Assembly: GCA_013823635.1 (NCBI GenBank)
Contig: PNML01000031.1
Span: forward strand, 1-32,665
Length of the DNA: 32,665 nt
From: Polaromonas sp.
GTDB lineage: Bacteria > Pseudomonadota > Gammaproteobacteria > Burkholderiales > Burkholderiaceae_C
Direction of reading: 5' to 3'
The notes beneath the pieces are model-generated. The model was given only the letters and a program-made list of their open reading frames with translations. It had not been told where the DNA came from and did no database searches. Position 1 is the first letter of the stretch; every line of letters starts with the position of its first letter. Shown piece after piece: positions 17,322-26,370 of the stretch. The position numbers and the translations under genes are program-made.

Positions 17322-20300
17322 TCACGCGCTCCGTGGCGAAGTGGACACCACCAGCCCATCGGTGTGGCACTGAGTCCACGCCAAAAAGGTGTGCCACGGC
17401 AGTGGCCGACTGAAGCAGTAGCCCTGCAACTCGTCGCAGCCAAGGGCACTCAGGGTGCGTGCGGTGGGCTCGGTCTCCACCCCCTCGGCCACCACCGTCA
17501 GGTGCAGGGTGTGACCCAGCGCAATGACGGCCTGAACGATGGCAGCGTCGGCCGTGTCGTCCATCATGCCCTGAACGAACGATTGGTCCACCTTGAGCTT
17601 GTCGATGGCAAACCGCTTCAGGTAGGCCAGGCTGGAATAACCGGTGCCAAAGTCGTCGATGGCCACCAGCACCCCCAGTTCCTTGAGGGCCGACACCTGG
17701 GTCTGGGCAAAGGCGGGGTTGTCCATCAGGTGGGACTCGGTCAGCTCCAGTTCGAGCATGCCCGGGGCCATGCCCGTGTGTGCCAGTACCTCGGCAACCT
17801 GGGGCACCAGCTGGGGGTCGGCCAGCTGGGCCGCCGAGAGGTTGACGGACAGCTGCAGGTCCGAACGCAGGCCCGGAATGCCCATGGCCACGAACGCTGC
17901 CCACTGCCGACAGGCCTCGCCCAGCACCCACAGGCCAATGGACTTGATCAGACCGGTTTCCTCGGCCAAGCCGATGAAGTCGCCCGGGGCCACTGCACCC
18001 AGCACAGGGCTGTGCCAGCGGATCAGGGCCTCGGCCCCGGCCACCTGGCGCGTGCGTGCGCACAGCCGCGGCTGGTAGTGCAGGCTGAACTCCTGGCGCT
18101 CCAACGCGAGGCGAAGCTGGGCCTCCATGGCACGACGGGCCAGCACGCGCTGGTCGGTCTCGGGCGAGAAGTAGCGGGCCGTGTCGCGTCCAGCCGATTT
18201 GGCCTCGTACATGGCGGCGTCGGCCCGGCGCATGAGTTCGTCCTGGCTGTCAGCGTCGGTGGGGAACATGGCCACCCCCACGCTGCACGACACGCTCAGG
18301 CTGTGGCCATCGACCTGTATGGGCTTGCGGATGGCGGGGATGAGCCGTTCGTTCACGATGATGTCCAGCTCCTGCAAGCTGTTCAGGTGCCGCAGGATGA
18401 CGACAAACTCATCTCCCCCCAAACGGCTGACCGTGTCGTAATCGCGCACAGCGTGCACCAGCCGACGCGCCACCTGGCGCAGCAAGCCGTCGCCAATGTG
18501 GTGACCCAGGGTGTCGTTGATGGTCTTGAACCGGTCCAGGTCAATGAACAGCACCGCCAGCTGCTCACCACTGGCGCCGGCCTGGGCGATCGCCTCGGCC
18601 AGCCGCTGCTGACACAAACCACGGTTGGGCAACTCGGTGAGCACATCGTGCTGGGCCAGAAAGCGAATGCGCTCCTCCTTGGCCTTTCGGTCGGTGATGT
18701 CGATGGAAATGCCGATGAAGTTCACCAGCGGACCACTGGCCCCTTTTTCGCGCACACCCGACACCATGAGCCAGGCGGGGTAGGTGTCACCGCTCTGTTT
18801 GCGAATGAGCACCTCGCCCTGCCACGCATCCTTTTCGCGGACCATGTTCCAGTTGGGCCCCTCCCCTTCCAGCAGGAAAGCCAGCTCCTGCCCCTGCACT
18901 TCGTGCAGCTCATACGCGGTGGAACGGCCAAACGCCTTGTTCACACTCAGGATCTGGTGCTGCGCATTCATGATGATGATGCTCTCCGAGGAGGCCTCGA
19001 ACACCTTGGCCCACAACTCCAGGCGCTGTTCCATGAGCTTGATGACGTTGATGGGCGTGAACGCCGTCATCACCGCATCCTGTCCCTGGAAGTTCAGCCG
19101 TCGGGCGGACAGCACCGCCCACGAGGGTTGCCCCAGGCCCTGCCAATGCACCTCGAATTCGTCCACCATGCCCCGGTCGGCCAAGCGCTGGAAAAAACGC
19201 GCCCTGACCTCCTGGGTGAGGCCATGGCGCCACGGATCCAACGGGTTGTCGCCCAGCCAGGGCTTGGCGGGCTCGTTGGCGTGCAGCACGCGGTGATCGG
19301 GGACCGATGTCACCACCATGGGTATGGGGAAGGCCTCCACCAGCTCACGCTGGGCCTGGGCGGCGCGCTCGGTGGCCGCCAATTCCTGCTGCACCAACCG
19401 GTCTCGGTCAAGCTGGGCCAACATGTCGTTGAACGCGGTGACCAGGCGGCCAATTTCATCCCGGCTGTCCCATTGCGCGCGGCGGGTGTAATCGGCGGTG
19501 CGCCGCACATCGTCGGCCACGTCGGCCAGCAAGCGCAAGGGTTTGGCAATCTGGCTGGCCACCAGGTACACCAGGCTGAGGATGCACCCCAGCAAAGCCA
19601 GCGCGGTGCCCAGGTGCAGCCACATGCGGGCAAACAGACTGTCCACCCGTTGGTGCAACAAGCGGTCCAGCGACTGCCCGCCCTCCCGCCACGCCAGGTC
19701 CAACGCCGCCAGCGTGCCCAGATAGGCCTGCTGGTGTGCCCCCTCCGTCGCCATGGGCCAGCTGGTGGCCGCTTCCGCACTGGCCATGTCGCGCAGCACC
19801 CGCATGTACCCCCTGGCTTGTGTGAGCAACCCGGCACGCGAAGCCTGCAAGGCCTGGCGCAACGGCGCGCCACCGGCTATCCACGCCTGGTTGTAATCGG
19901 ACTCCACGGCCTGAATGACGGCCTCCAACCGCCCCAACAACGTGAGCATTTCGGCGGTGCGGTGGCTGGCGGTGGCGCGCCCGGCGGTCTGGCCCAGGTA
20001 CACGCGTGCGTCGTGCATCACCTGCAACACCTCCGGAAACCGCAACACCACCAGTGACATGACGTAGTAGCTGTCCAGATCGGGGTCAAGGATCAGGTTG
20101 GACTGGTTGCCCACGGTCGTCAGCAACTCGCGCCCATGGAGCAGCAGTTGTCCGCGCAGGGCCACGTCGTGGCCGGCCCCGGCCAGGTGGTCCAACACCT
20201 GCGTGAATTTCGCAGATGCCTCTGCCGCGCTCAGCAGCTCGTCATGGGCCTCACGGACCGCATCCAGCGCCCGCTGGTCGTCCGGGGTGGGAGCGGGTGT

Positions 20301-20543
20301 GGGCGTTTGTCCAACGGGCAAGAACGCCGCCATCAGGTTGCGCCGAACGACCTCGGTGTAGGCCGCACCCACAATTTCCTTGCGGGTGAAATCGATGGAG
20401 AGAAACTTCTCGTGAATGAGGATGCCCGACACAAAAATGACCGCCGTCAGGTCCAGCAAATAAATGAGCATGAGCTTGCGCCCGACACTCAGCCGCCCCA
20501 ACCACCACAGAATCTTGTCCACCGCCAGGCCCCCTTGCCGCAC
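17322..20543 (-). CDS. Membrane HAMP-PAS-GGDEF-EAL cyclic di-GMP protein
   Basis: A 1,073-residue inner-membrane sensor with both c-di-GMP synthase and phosphodiesterase domains. A first membrane helix (about 24-43) and a second (about 308-330) flank a periplasmic helical sensor of about 260 residues. HAMP (about 331-385), a degenerate PAS (about 400-500) and a second PAS (about 510-620) follow. GGDEF (709-713) is intact, with the inhibitory RxxD site at 700-703. EAL (838-840) is intact, as are DDFGTGYSS (963-971) and Glu1020. Both activities are therefore possible. The start is the GTG at 20543; another GTG at 20522 with an AAGGGGG upstream is equally plausible. It lies 107 bp downstream of the giant fusion gene. 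Confidence 0.95.
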   Translation of the reverse strand: MRQGGLAVDKILWWLGRLSVGRKLMLIYLLDLTAVIFVSGILIHEKFLSIDFTRKEIVGAAYTEVVRRNLMAAFLPVGQTPTPAPTPDDQRALDAVREAHDELLSAAEASAKFTQVLDHLAGAGHDVALRGQLLLHGRELLTTVGNQSNLILDPDLDSYYVMSLVVLRFPEVLQVMHDARVYLGQTAGRATASHRTAEMLTLLGRLEAVIQAVESDYNQAWIAGGAPLRQALQASRAGLLTQARGYMRVLRDMASAEAATSWPMATEGAHQQAYLGTLAALDLAWREGGQSLDRLLHQRVDSLFARMWLHLGTALALLGCILSLVYLVASQIAKPLRLLADVADDVRRTADYTRRAQWDSRDEIGRLVTAFNDMLAQLDRDRLVQQELAATERAAQAQRELVEAFPIPMVVTSVPDHRVLHANEPAKPWLGDNPLDPWRHGLTQEVRARFFQRLADRGMVDEFEVHWQGLGQPSWAVLSARRLNFQGQDAVMTAFTPINVIKLMEQRLELWAKVFEASSESIIIMNAQHQILSVNKAFGRSTAYELHEVQGQELAFLLEGEGPNWNMVREKDAWQGEVLIRKQSGDTYPAWLMVSGVREKGASGPLVNFIGISIDITDRKAKEERIRFLAQHDVLTELPNRGLCQQRLAEAIAQAGASGEQLAVLFIDLDRFKTINDTLGHHIGDGLLRQVARRLVHAVRDYDTVSRLGGDEFVVILRHLNSLQELDIIVNERLIPAIRKPIQVDGHSLSVSCSVGVAMFPTDADSQDELMRRADAAMYEAKSAGRDTARYFSPETDQRVLARRAMEAQLRLALERQEFSLHYQPRLCARTRQVAGAEALIRWHSPVLGAVAPGDFIGLAEETGLIKSIGLWVLGEACRQWAAFVAMGIPGLRSDLQLSVNLSAAQLADPQLVPQVAEVLAHTGMAPGMLELELTESHLMDNPAFAQTQVSALKELGVLVAIDDFGTGYSSLAYLKRFAIDKLKVDQSFVQGMMDDTADAAIVQAVIALGHTLHLTVVAEGVETEPTARTLSALGCDELQGYCFSRPLPWHTFLAWTQCHTDGLVVSTSPRSA

Positions 20544-20650
20544 CCCGGGGCCATTGACAGATTGGCCCGCTCAAGGTGCTCCAAGGTACCTAGCAAGTTT
20601 TGCACCATCGCAGTGCATGGTGACGTCCCCAAGCGACGGACCAGGTTTGC

Positions 20651-23600
20651 TCAGAGCGGGTTCACCCACTGGGCGGCGCTGGCACCCGTGTCGTCCAGCA
20701 CCTCCACGGCCAGGTTCCATTGCCCCGTGCCATGCGGCGACACCGTCAGGCGTGAGAACTGCCGCAGGGTGGTGCCCATGCCCTGGGCCCGGGAAACCAA
20801 GCGGGCACCCGCATCGCTGAATGGCAGCTCCGCCGCGGTGTGGAGCACAAAGTCCGTGGCCACCGCGTTGGCAAACGGCAGGCTGGCGTTCCAGCCCGAG
20901 CACACCACCGACGCCGCCCGCACGGGCGGCAAGTCATCGGCCATCAGGGTGAGTGAGGCGGCACCACTGAAGTGGTAATCCCCCGACAGGAAAATGGTGT
21001 GCTGCACCTGGTGATGCACCATGAAGCGCACCAGGCGCCGCCAGCTGCGCGGAAAACCGGCCCAACCGTCAGACGACGCGCACAACGCCGGGGCGCGCAC
21101 CTGACGCTGCTCCACCCACCCCAACACCGATCCGGAGCACAACACCTTGGGTCGGTCGCGGTGGGTCAGCAACCAGGCTTCAACCGCCTGCATCTGCGCC
21201 TCGGACACCAGCGGCGTGTCCTGCCACGTCTCGGCGGTACGGGGCTGGCGCTCCGAGCGGGTGTCCATGGCAAACGCCGGCAGGTGTCCGATTTGGAATT
21301 CCCGCCAAAACCCCCTGACCACGCTGCGCCCCTGCAGTGCCCCCGAGGCATCCGCCTCCGGCGGTGAGTCCTCCACCCGAGGGGCATGGCAGCTGCCGTC
21401 ACTCCACCGCCACTGGTAAGCCAGGTTGGCCTCAAACCCGTTCATGAACCCAGGGTCTGCCATGGGGTGCCAAGACCCGTCCCAGTTGTCACCATATTCG
21501 TGGTCGTCCACGGCAAAGTAAGTGGGTACTTTCGACAAAAGTGAACGTGTGGCTGGACTGCCCCAGGCGTCACGGTAAAACTGCGCCAGGCGTTCGTCAC
21601 CTTCCTGCACCTGGAACAGGTTGGCCGTGGCGTCGGCATAAATCTGGTCGCCCAGCAACACCAAGGCCTGGGCCGGGTGCTCTGGGTGGAACAACTGCTC
21701 GGCCATGTGGGCCGCAAGCGCGTCAATGGCCTGGCGTTCAAACGGCAAACCCGGCCAGCGGCAGGACGTGGCCAACCAACTCACGGCAGGCTCAGACACC
21801 CCCGCGGCACCGGCATGGACCCAGGTTTTCCACCAGGGCAGCGCGCCCAGGTCCAAGACCACCGAGCCATGCCCCCCGGTCGGGTCCTGCGAGGCAGGCA
21901 CACCCCACACCAGTTGCAGCGCTGGCCATTGGGACAGCGGGTGGGCTTCGGTATCGAACAGGCGCAACACCCAGTAGCTGCCCGGCCCCTCCAGCAAGGT
22001 GACGCGGTTGGTGGGGTGGTCCACCAGCGGGTGGACAGCGCCAACCTGTCCATGCACCGCCGCCAGCCGGATGACCTCCACGCCCGGCAACGGGGTGGCG
22101 TTGGCATCGTCCGCGCAGGCCAGGTGGGGTGGATGGCTCAGCAGCCAGGGTTCATTGGGCAACTCCACCCACACCACCAGCGCTCGGGGAACCGTGGTGG
22201 TGCGCCCTTCGGCCGTCACCGCACTGTGGGCTGGCTGCAGCTGCAGCATGGGTCCGCACAAGGGACTTTGTGGCCACGACGCCGCGTGGTCCTGCCAATG
22301 ACGGGGCACGCGCTGGTGGGCTGTGGCCAGATCGGCATCGTCCACGCCAAAGCTGCTGACGAAATCGCCAGGGTTGTCCATGAAGGCCACCAGCGCAGGG
22401 TACACATCGCGGTGGGCGCTCTGGCCGAACAGAAAGTCCATGTGACCGTACCCCTGGGGCATGAACAGGCGCACATGGCGGCGTCCGGCGTCCGGGTGGC
22501 GCGCCTGCAGGCGCCTGAGCTGGTGCCAGGAACGCACCGCACTGCGCGGGTCGAACACGCGGTTTTCGGTGCCGTGGCTGAACAGAACCGGAAACTGCCA
22601 GTGGGCATCGAACTGTGCGTGCGTCATGTACACCCCCGCCCCTTCGCGGTCGGTCAGGCGCTGGCGGGTGATGACGTAGTACAGCTGCCGAAACACCTCC
22701 ACACTGGCGGGACCCACCAGGCTGGCCAGTTCGCGGTGGGTGGCAGGGGCCAGGTTGGCGTGTACCCACTCGCGGCCATAGAACAGCGTCATGCGGTTAC
22801 ACACCGCCGTGCCACCGGCGGGGTCTCTGATGTCGGCTTCGTGCGCCGCCAACTCACTGTCGGGCCACGGCAAGCTGGCGGCCAGGCGGTCCAGAAACTG
22901 GTCCAGTGCGCCTGGCTGCGTGGGGGGTACGGGGTCGATGGACAGGTTGGCGGGCAACCAGTCGCGGTACAGCGATGCCAGCTCGCCCGACAGCTGGTTG
23001 GATGCCGAGGGCACCACCCATGGGTGGACGGCATGGATGGTGGCGGCCTTGACCAGGCTGCGTCCCTGGGCATCGTTGAGCAACCCGCTGAGGGCGGCCA
23101 TGGCAAACGCAGCCCCGCCCACGCAGTGGGCAAACACGTACACCGGCTCACCTGCGGCCTGGTGCACCCGCTTCAACGCCGCGGGAATGTCCAGTCTGGC
23201 CACATCGTCCATGCAGTGGGGCTGGGTGGCGTAACCCAATCGGTTGGACAGCCGGTGGTCCAGCAACCACACGGTGTAGCCCTGGGCCAGAAACGCGGCG
23301 GCCATGTTGCGACCGCCCGTGGTGTGGGTGCTGAACACGGTGGCGCCGTGGGCCAGCCCGTGGATCATCAGCAGGTGTCGGCTGGGGTGTGAACCTGCTG
23401 CGGGCGCGTAGCGCGTGAGCTCCAGCGTCAAAGGCACCTCGTCCGGCGGCGCCGACTGGGTCCGAGGCACCTCGAACTGGACGACCTGGGGCTGGCACAC
23501 AGCCCCCGGCCCCCGTTCGCCCATGGGGCGCAAGGGGCCGTGCACCGCAGGGCCTGGCGGCCGCAGCTTCTCGTAGTCCAGTCCACGCAGGCTCCAGAAA

Positions 23601-26329
23601 TGGGTCTGGAACATGGCCCGCAACCACAGCGCCGAAAAACCGGCCAAGCCAATGATGGCGGCTGGGGTGTCGGGTGCGCTGGCCACTTGCAGGCGCTGGC
23701 GGCGCACCATGTCGATCAGGTCCACTTCCACCGCCAGGGTGCCCTGTGGGTCACCCGATGCGGTGGTCATGGTCAGGTCGATCTGAATCAGCGCCTGCCA
23801 CAGGTTCTTCTGCCCGGGGGCATAGGCCAGCCTTTTCTGGCCTCGGGCGTGCAGCGGCGGTGTCTGGCCCGACGGTGAACGGAGCTCAAACTGGTAATCC
23901 AGTGTGCGGTATTGGGCGTGGTTGCCCGCCGTTCGCCAAAGCCCTTGCGCGCGTTTGAGCCAGGGCTGCTGGCCGCCAGCGCTGCCCATTTCGCGCCATG
24001 AGCGTCGCCACAAAAAACTGCCGATCGCCAGGGCGCGGCGCCAGCCATCGGCCCATGCGTTGGCCGGTGGATCACCCGCCAGCAGGCGGACCCAGCCCCG
24101 CCCTTGCAGCCAGGGCGTTGCCTGGAGCAGCTCGGGTCGGATGCCGATGGCATGGGGCGCCGTGTTGTGGAACACGCGCAGGTGTGCACCTTCGAGGCGC
24201 ATGCCAGGATTGGCCAACCAGTGGGACAGGTCCACACCCACATCCACGGACACCACCCATTCACGCTGGCGCTCATCGGCGGTCCAATCGGGTGGGGTAA
24301 CGGGCATGCCGTGGGGGCGGTCACCCCGCCACTGGCCCAGCAGATGCTCCCGAAATTGCAGCTGCACCCCTTTGCGTGGGGCCACCGCGTCGCGCCGCGT
24401 GGGCACCACCACCTGTGCGGTGGGCATGGGAAGCACCGCCACTTCTGCAGCACACGGCCGGGCCATGCCTGCTTCGCTGTCCCAGCGCTGCCGAATGGCC
24501 CGGGCAGCCACCAGGCTGAGGCCAGAAATGGTGACAAACGGGTTGACCCCCACCGCCGTGGGCAACATGGCTCCATCCAGCACATGCAGGCCCTCGTACA
24601 CCCCCCCTTCGGCGCGAAACACCGTGCCCTGCCAGTCCACCACACCGGTGTCTGGCCCATCACCCATGCCGCAACCACCGAGGGGGTGGACGGTGAGGCC
24701 ATGGGGTTTGCCCACCCCCGCGGCCACACCGGCAAAGTCATCGGGCAGGGGCTTCCACAGGGGACTGGGCAGGTAGTCCCCCCCTTGGAATCCACCTTGC
24801 TCGCGGGCCTGCAGCAACCACTCGTGCAGCGCCTGGTAATACGGCGCACGGGGGCCACCGGTCGAATGGCTGTCCCAGCGGATGTCCAGGGCATCGCGCC
24901 GGGCCTGGGCGCCGCCCGCCAACGTGCCCGGGGCAGTGTGGGTGGTTGGCTCGGTCGGTTGCAGCCGAATGCGGCCATCGGCATCGTCCGGTCCCATCAG
25001 CAAGAGCAACAGGGCATGACGGGCCATGTCAGGCGGGGTGGCCAGCGGGTCGACCAGCCGACCCTCGCTCTCCCATTGGGCCTGCACACCCAAGGCACCG
25101 CCACGGGTGTAGCGGTGCGGCAACGACAGGGTCGCCCCCAGCGCCAGCACCGCCTGCGTCAGCGCCGACGGCACGGCGCCCTCTTCGACCAGCACGCGCA
25201 GGGGGCGGTCATTGACCTGAATGTGCGGTGCCAGCATGCCGGTGATGGTGGGGCCCACCCGCTGCTCGGGGGGGCGACTGGCCTCGTCGGTGTCGGCCAT
25301 GCCGTGGGTCGGCGCCGCCAGGCCCCAACCCATGGCCAGTGCGTCGCCGTTGGTGGAGAAGCGTTTGCCCAGCCATGGGGACACCTGCAGTCGGCGGGAG
25401 CGCAGCAATATTTCGGTGCTGCCCAGGGCACCCGCGGCCAACACCACGGTGCGGGCGCGCACCACGATGGTGTCGCGCCGCTGGGGCAAAGACAGGCTGT
25501 CGGTCAGCGCCATGCGCACCGCCCAGCGGTAGGGTTCACCGGCAGCCACTTGGCCCGCCTCACCCGTCAGTGGCCACACCTCCAGCACGGTCAGGCCCGT
25601 GATGAGCCGAGCCCCGGCGCGCACCGCATCGGGCAGCACATGGGTCACGGTGGTGTTTTTGGCCCCCACGTTGCAACCCGTGAAACAGTTGCCGCAGCGG
25701 GTACAGGCCGCCTGGTGAACGCCCGCCGGACTGGTCTGCTCCACCGCTGCGACGGTGATGGGCACCTCCTCGACCGGCACGCCCATGGCGCGGCCCAGGG
25801 TGCCCAGCGCCTGGAACTTGCGCAACTCACCCGCCCCGTCGAACGGTTTGGCCTGCAGCGCCTGCTGGGCGTGCACCATGGCGTCGTGCAACGCCTGGCG
25901 GTGGGCGGGGTGGTCGCGGTAATGGGCTGGCCAATTGGGGTGGGTGAGCAAGTCGGGGTCGGGCAGCACGGCCACCCCGGCATTGATGAGCGAGCCACCA
26001 CCCAGACCATTGGCCACCAGCACCGACACATCGTCGTGGCGGCGAAAATCCAGCAACGCGTCGGTGTTGCCCGTGCCGTCCGAGTCGGCCCCCTGTTGCA
26101 ACCGAACGTGGCCCGGCAGGGCCCCGATGTCGTCGGGGAAGCCGCCGAGCGCATACTCCCGCCCCCGCTCCACCACCCAGACCCGCCGACGGGGATCGGC
26201 CAGCGTTTGCGCGGCAAAACTGCCCCCATAACCCGTGCCGACAACCAGCACATCACAATCTGGGGCATCATGACACTCGTGCAGCCATTGCTCGGCTGCC
26301 TGGGACCAGCGAATCTGTTGCTCAGACAT
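20651..26329 (-). CDS. Three-module fusion: GMC oxidoreductase / alpha-beta hydrolase / PhoD-like phosphatase
   Basis: A single uninterrupted 1,892-residue protein. Module 1 (about 20-620) is a GMC flavoenzyme of the cholesterol-oxidase-like branch: FAD loop GTGYGG (31-36), cysteine cluster Cys209, 212, 215 and 219 followed by VGAKNT, HPLGGCGMG (548-556) and VNPFVTISG (595-603). A connecting region (about 640-910) follows. Module 2 (about 965-1320) is an alpha/beta hydrolase with MIHG (988-991), nucleophile elbow AHCVG with Cys1069, an acid near Glu1255/Asp1260, and His1296. Module 3 (about 1505-1800) is a PhoD-like metallophosphatase: GDQIYAD (1560-1566), DDHEYGD (1608-1614), SGDYHFSG (1782-1789). 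No signal peptide is seen. AGGAGAGG precedes the ATG at 26329. The substrate is unknown; a sterol or other lipid alcohol/ester is a guess. Confidence 0.9.
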   Translation of the reverse strand: MSEQQIRWSQAAEQWLHECHDAPDCDVLVVGTGYGGSFAAQTLADPRRRVWVVERGREYALGGFPDDIGALPGHVRLQQGADSDGTGNTDALLDFRRHDDVSVLVANGLGGGSLINAGVAVLPDPDLLTHPNWPAHYRDHPAHRQALHDAMVHAQQALQAKPFDGAGELRKFQALGTLGRAMGVPVEEVPITVAAVEQTSPAGVHQAACTRCGNCFTGCNVGAKNTTVTHVLPDAVRAGARLITGLTVLEVWPLTGEAGQVAAGEPYRWAVRMALTDSLSLPQRRDTIVVRARTVVLAAGALGSTEILLRSRRLQVSPWLGKRFSTNGDALAMGWGLAAPTHGMADTDEASRPPEQRVGPTITGMLAPHIQVNDRPLRVLVEEGAVPSALTQAVLALGATLSLPHRYTRGGALGVQAQWESEGRLVDPLATPPDMARHALLLLLMGPDDADGRIRLQPTEPTTHTAPGTLAGGAQARRDALDIRWDSHSTGGPRAPYYQALHEWLLQAREQGGFQGGDYLPSPLWKPLPDDFAGVAAGVGKPHGLTVHPLGGCGMGDGPDTGVVDWQGTVFRAEGGVYEGLHVLDGAMLPTAVGVNPFVTISGLSLVAARAIRQRWDSEAGMARPCAAEVAVLPMPTAQVVVPTRRDAVAPRKGVQLQFREHLLGQWRGDRPHGMPVTPPDWTADERQREWVVSVDVGVDLSHWLANPGMRLEGAHLRVFHNTAPHAIGIRPELLQATPWLQGRGWVRLLAGDPPANAWADGWRRALAIGSFLWRRSWREMGSAGGQQPWLKRAQGLWRTAGNHAQYRTLDYQFELRSPSGQTPPLHARGQKRLAYAPGQKNLWQALIQIDLTMTTASGDPQGTLAVEVDLIDMVRRQRLQVASAPDTPAAIIGLAGFSALWLRAMFQTHFWSLRGLDYEKLRPPGPAVHGPLRPMGERGPGAVCQPQVVQFEVPRTQSAPPDEVPLTLELTRYAPAAGSHPSRHLLMIHGLAHGATVFSTHTTGGRNMAAAFLAQGYTVWLLDHRLSNRLGYATQPHCMDDVARLDIPAALKRVHQAAGEPVYVFAHCVGGAAFAMAALSGLLNDAQGRSLVKAATIHAVHPWVVPSASNQLSGELASLYRDWLPANLSIDPVPPTQPGALDQFLDRLAASLPWPDSELAAHEADIRDPAGGTAVCNRMTLFYGREWVHANLAPATHRELASLVGPASVEVFRQLYYVITRQRLTDREGAGVYMTHAQFDAHWQFPVLFSHGTENRVFDPRSAVRSWHQLRRLQARHPDAGRRHVRLFMPQGYGHMDFLFGQSAHRDVYPALVAFMDNPGDFVSSFGVDDADLATAHQRVPRHWQDHAASWPQSPLCGPMLQLQPAHSAVTAEGRTTTVPRALVVWVELPNEPWLLSHPPHLACADDANATPLPGVEVIRLAAVHGQVGAVHPLVDHPTNRVTLLEGPGSYWVLRLFDTEAHPLSQWPALQLVWGVPASQDPTGGHGSVVLDLGALPWWKTWVHAGAAGVSEPAVSWLATSCRWPGLPFERQAIDALAAHMAEQLFHPEHPAQALVLLGDQIYADATANLFQVQEGDERLAQFYRDAWGSPATRSLLSKVPTYFAVDDHEYGDNWDGSWHPMADPGFMNGFEANLAYQWRWSDGSCHAPRVEDSPPEADASGALQGRSVVRGFWREFQIGHLPAFAMDTRSERQPRTAETWQDTPLVSEAQMQAVEAWLLTHRDRPKVLCSGSVLGWVEQRQVRAPALCASSDGWAGFPRSWRRLVRFMVHHQVQHTIFLSGDYHFSGAASLTLMADDLPPVRAASVVCSGWNASLPFANAVATDFVLHTAAELPFSDAGARLVSRAQGMGTTLRQFSRLTVSPHGTGQWNLAVEVLDDTGASAAQWVNPL

Positions 26330-26370
26330 CAGCGCCACCTCTCCTGTCCATCGTTTGGGATCATTAGAGC

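Noticed and set aside
17364-20057. 897-codon open frame antisense to the GGDEF-EAL gene
   Set aside because: The sense strand has complete HAMP, PAS, GGDEF and EAL motifs; the antisense translation has none.
20603-20622. CACCAT/ATGGTG inverted repeat as a terminator of the giant gene
   Set aside because: Only a 6-bp stem, and no T-run follows in either direction.
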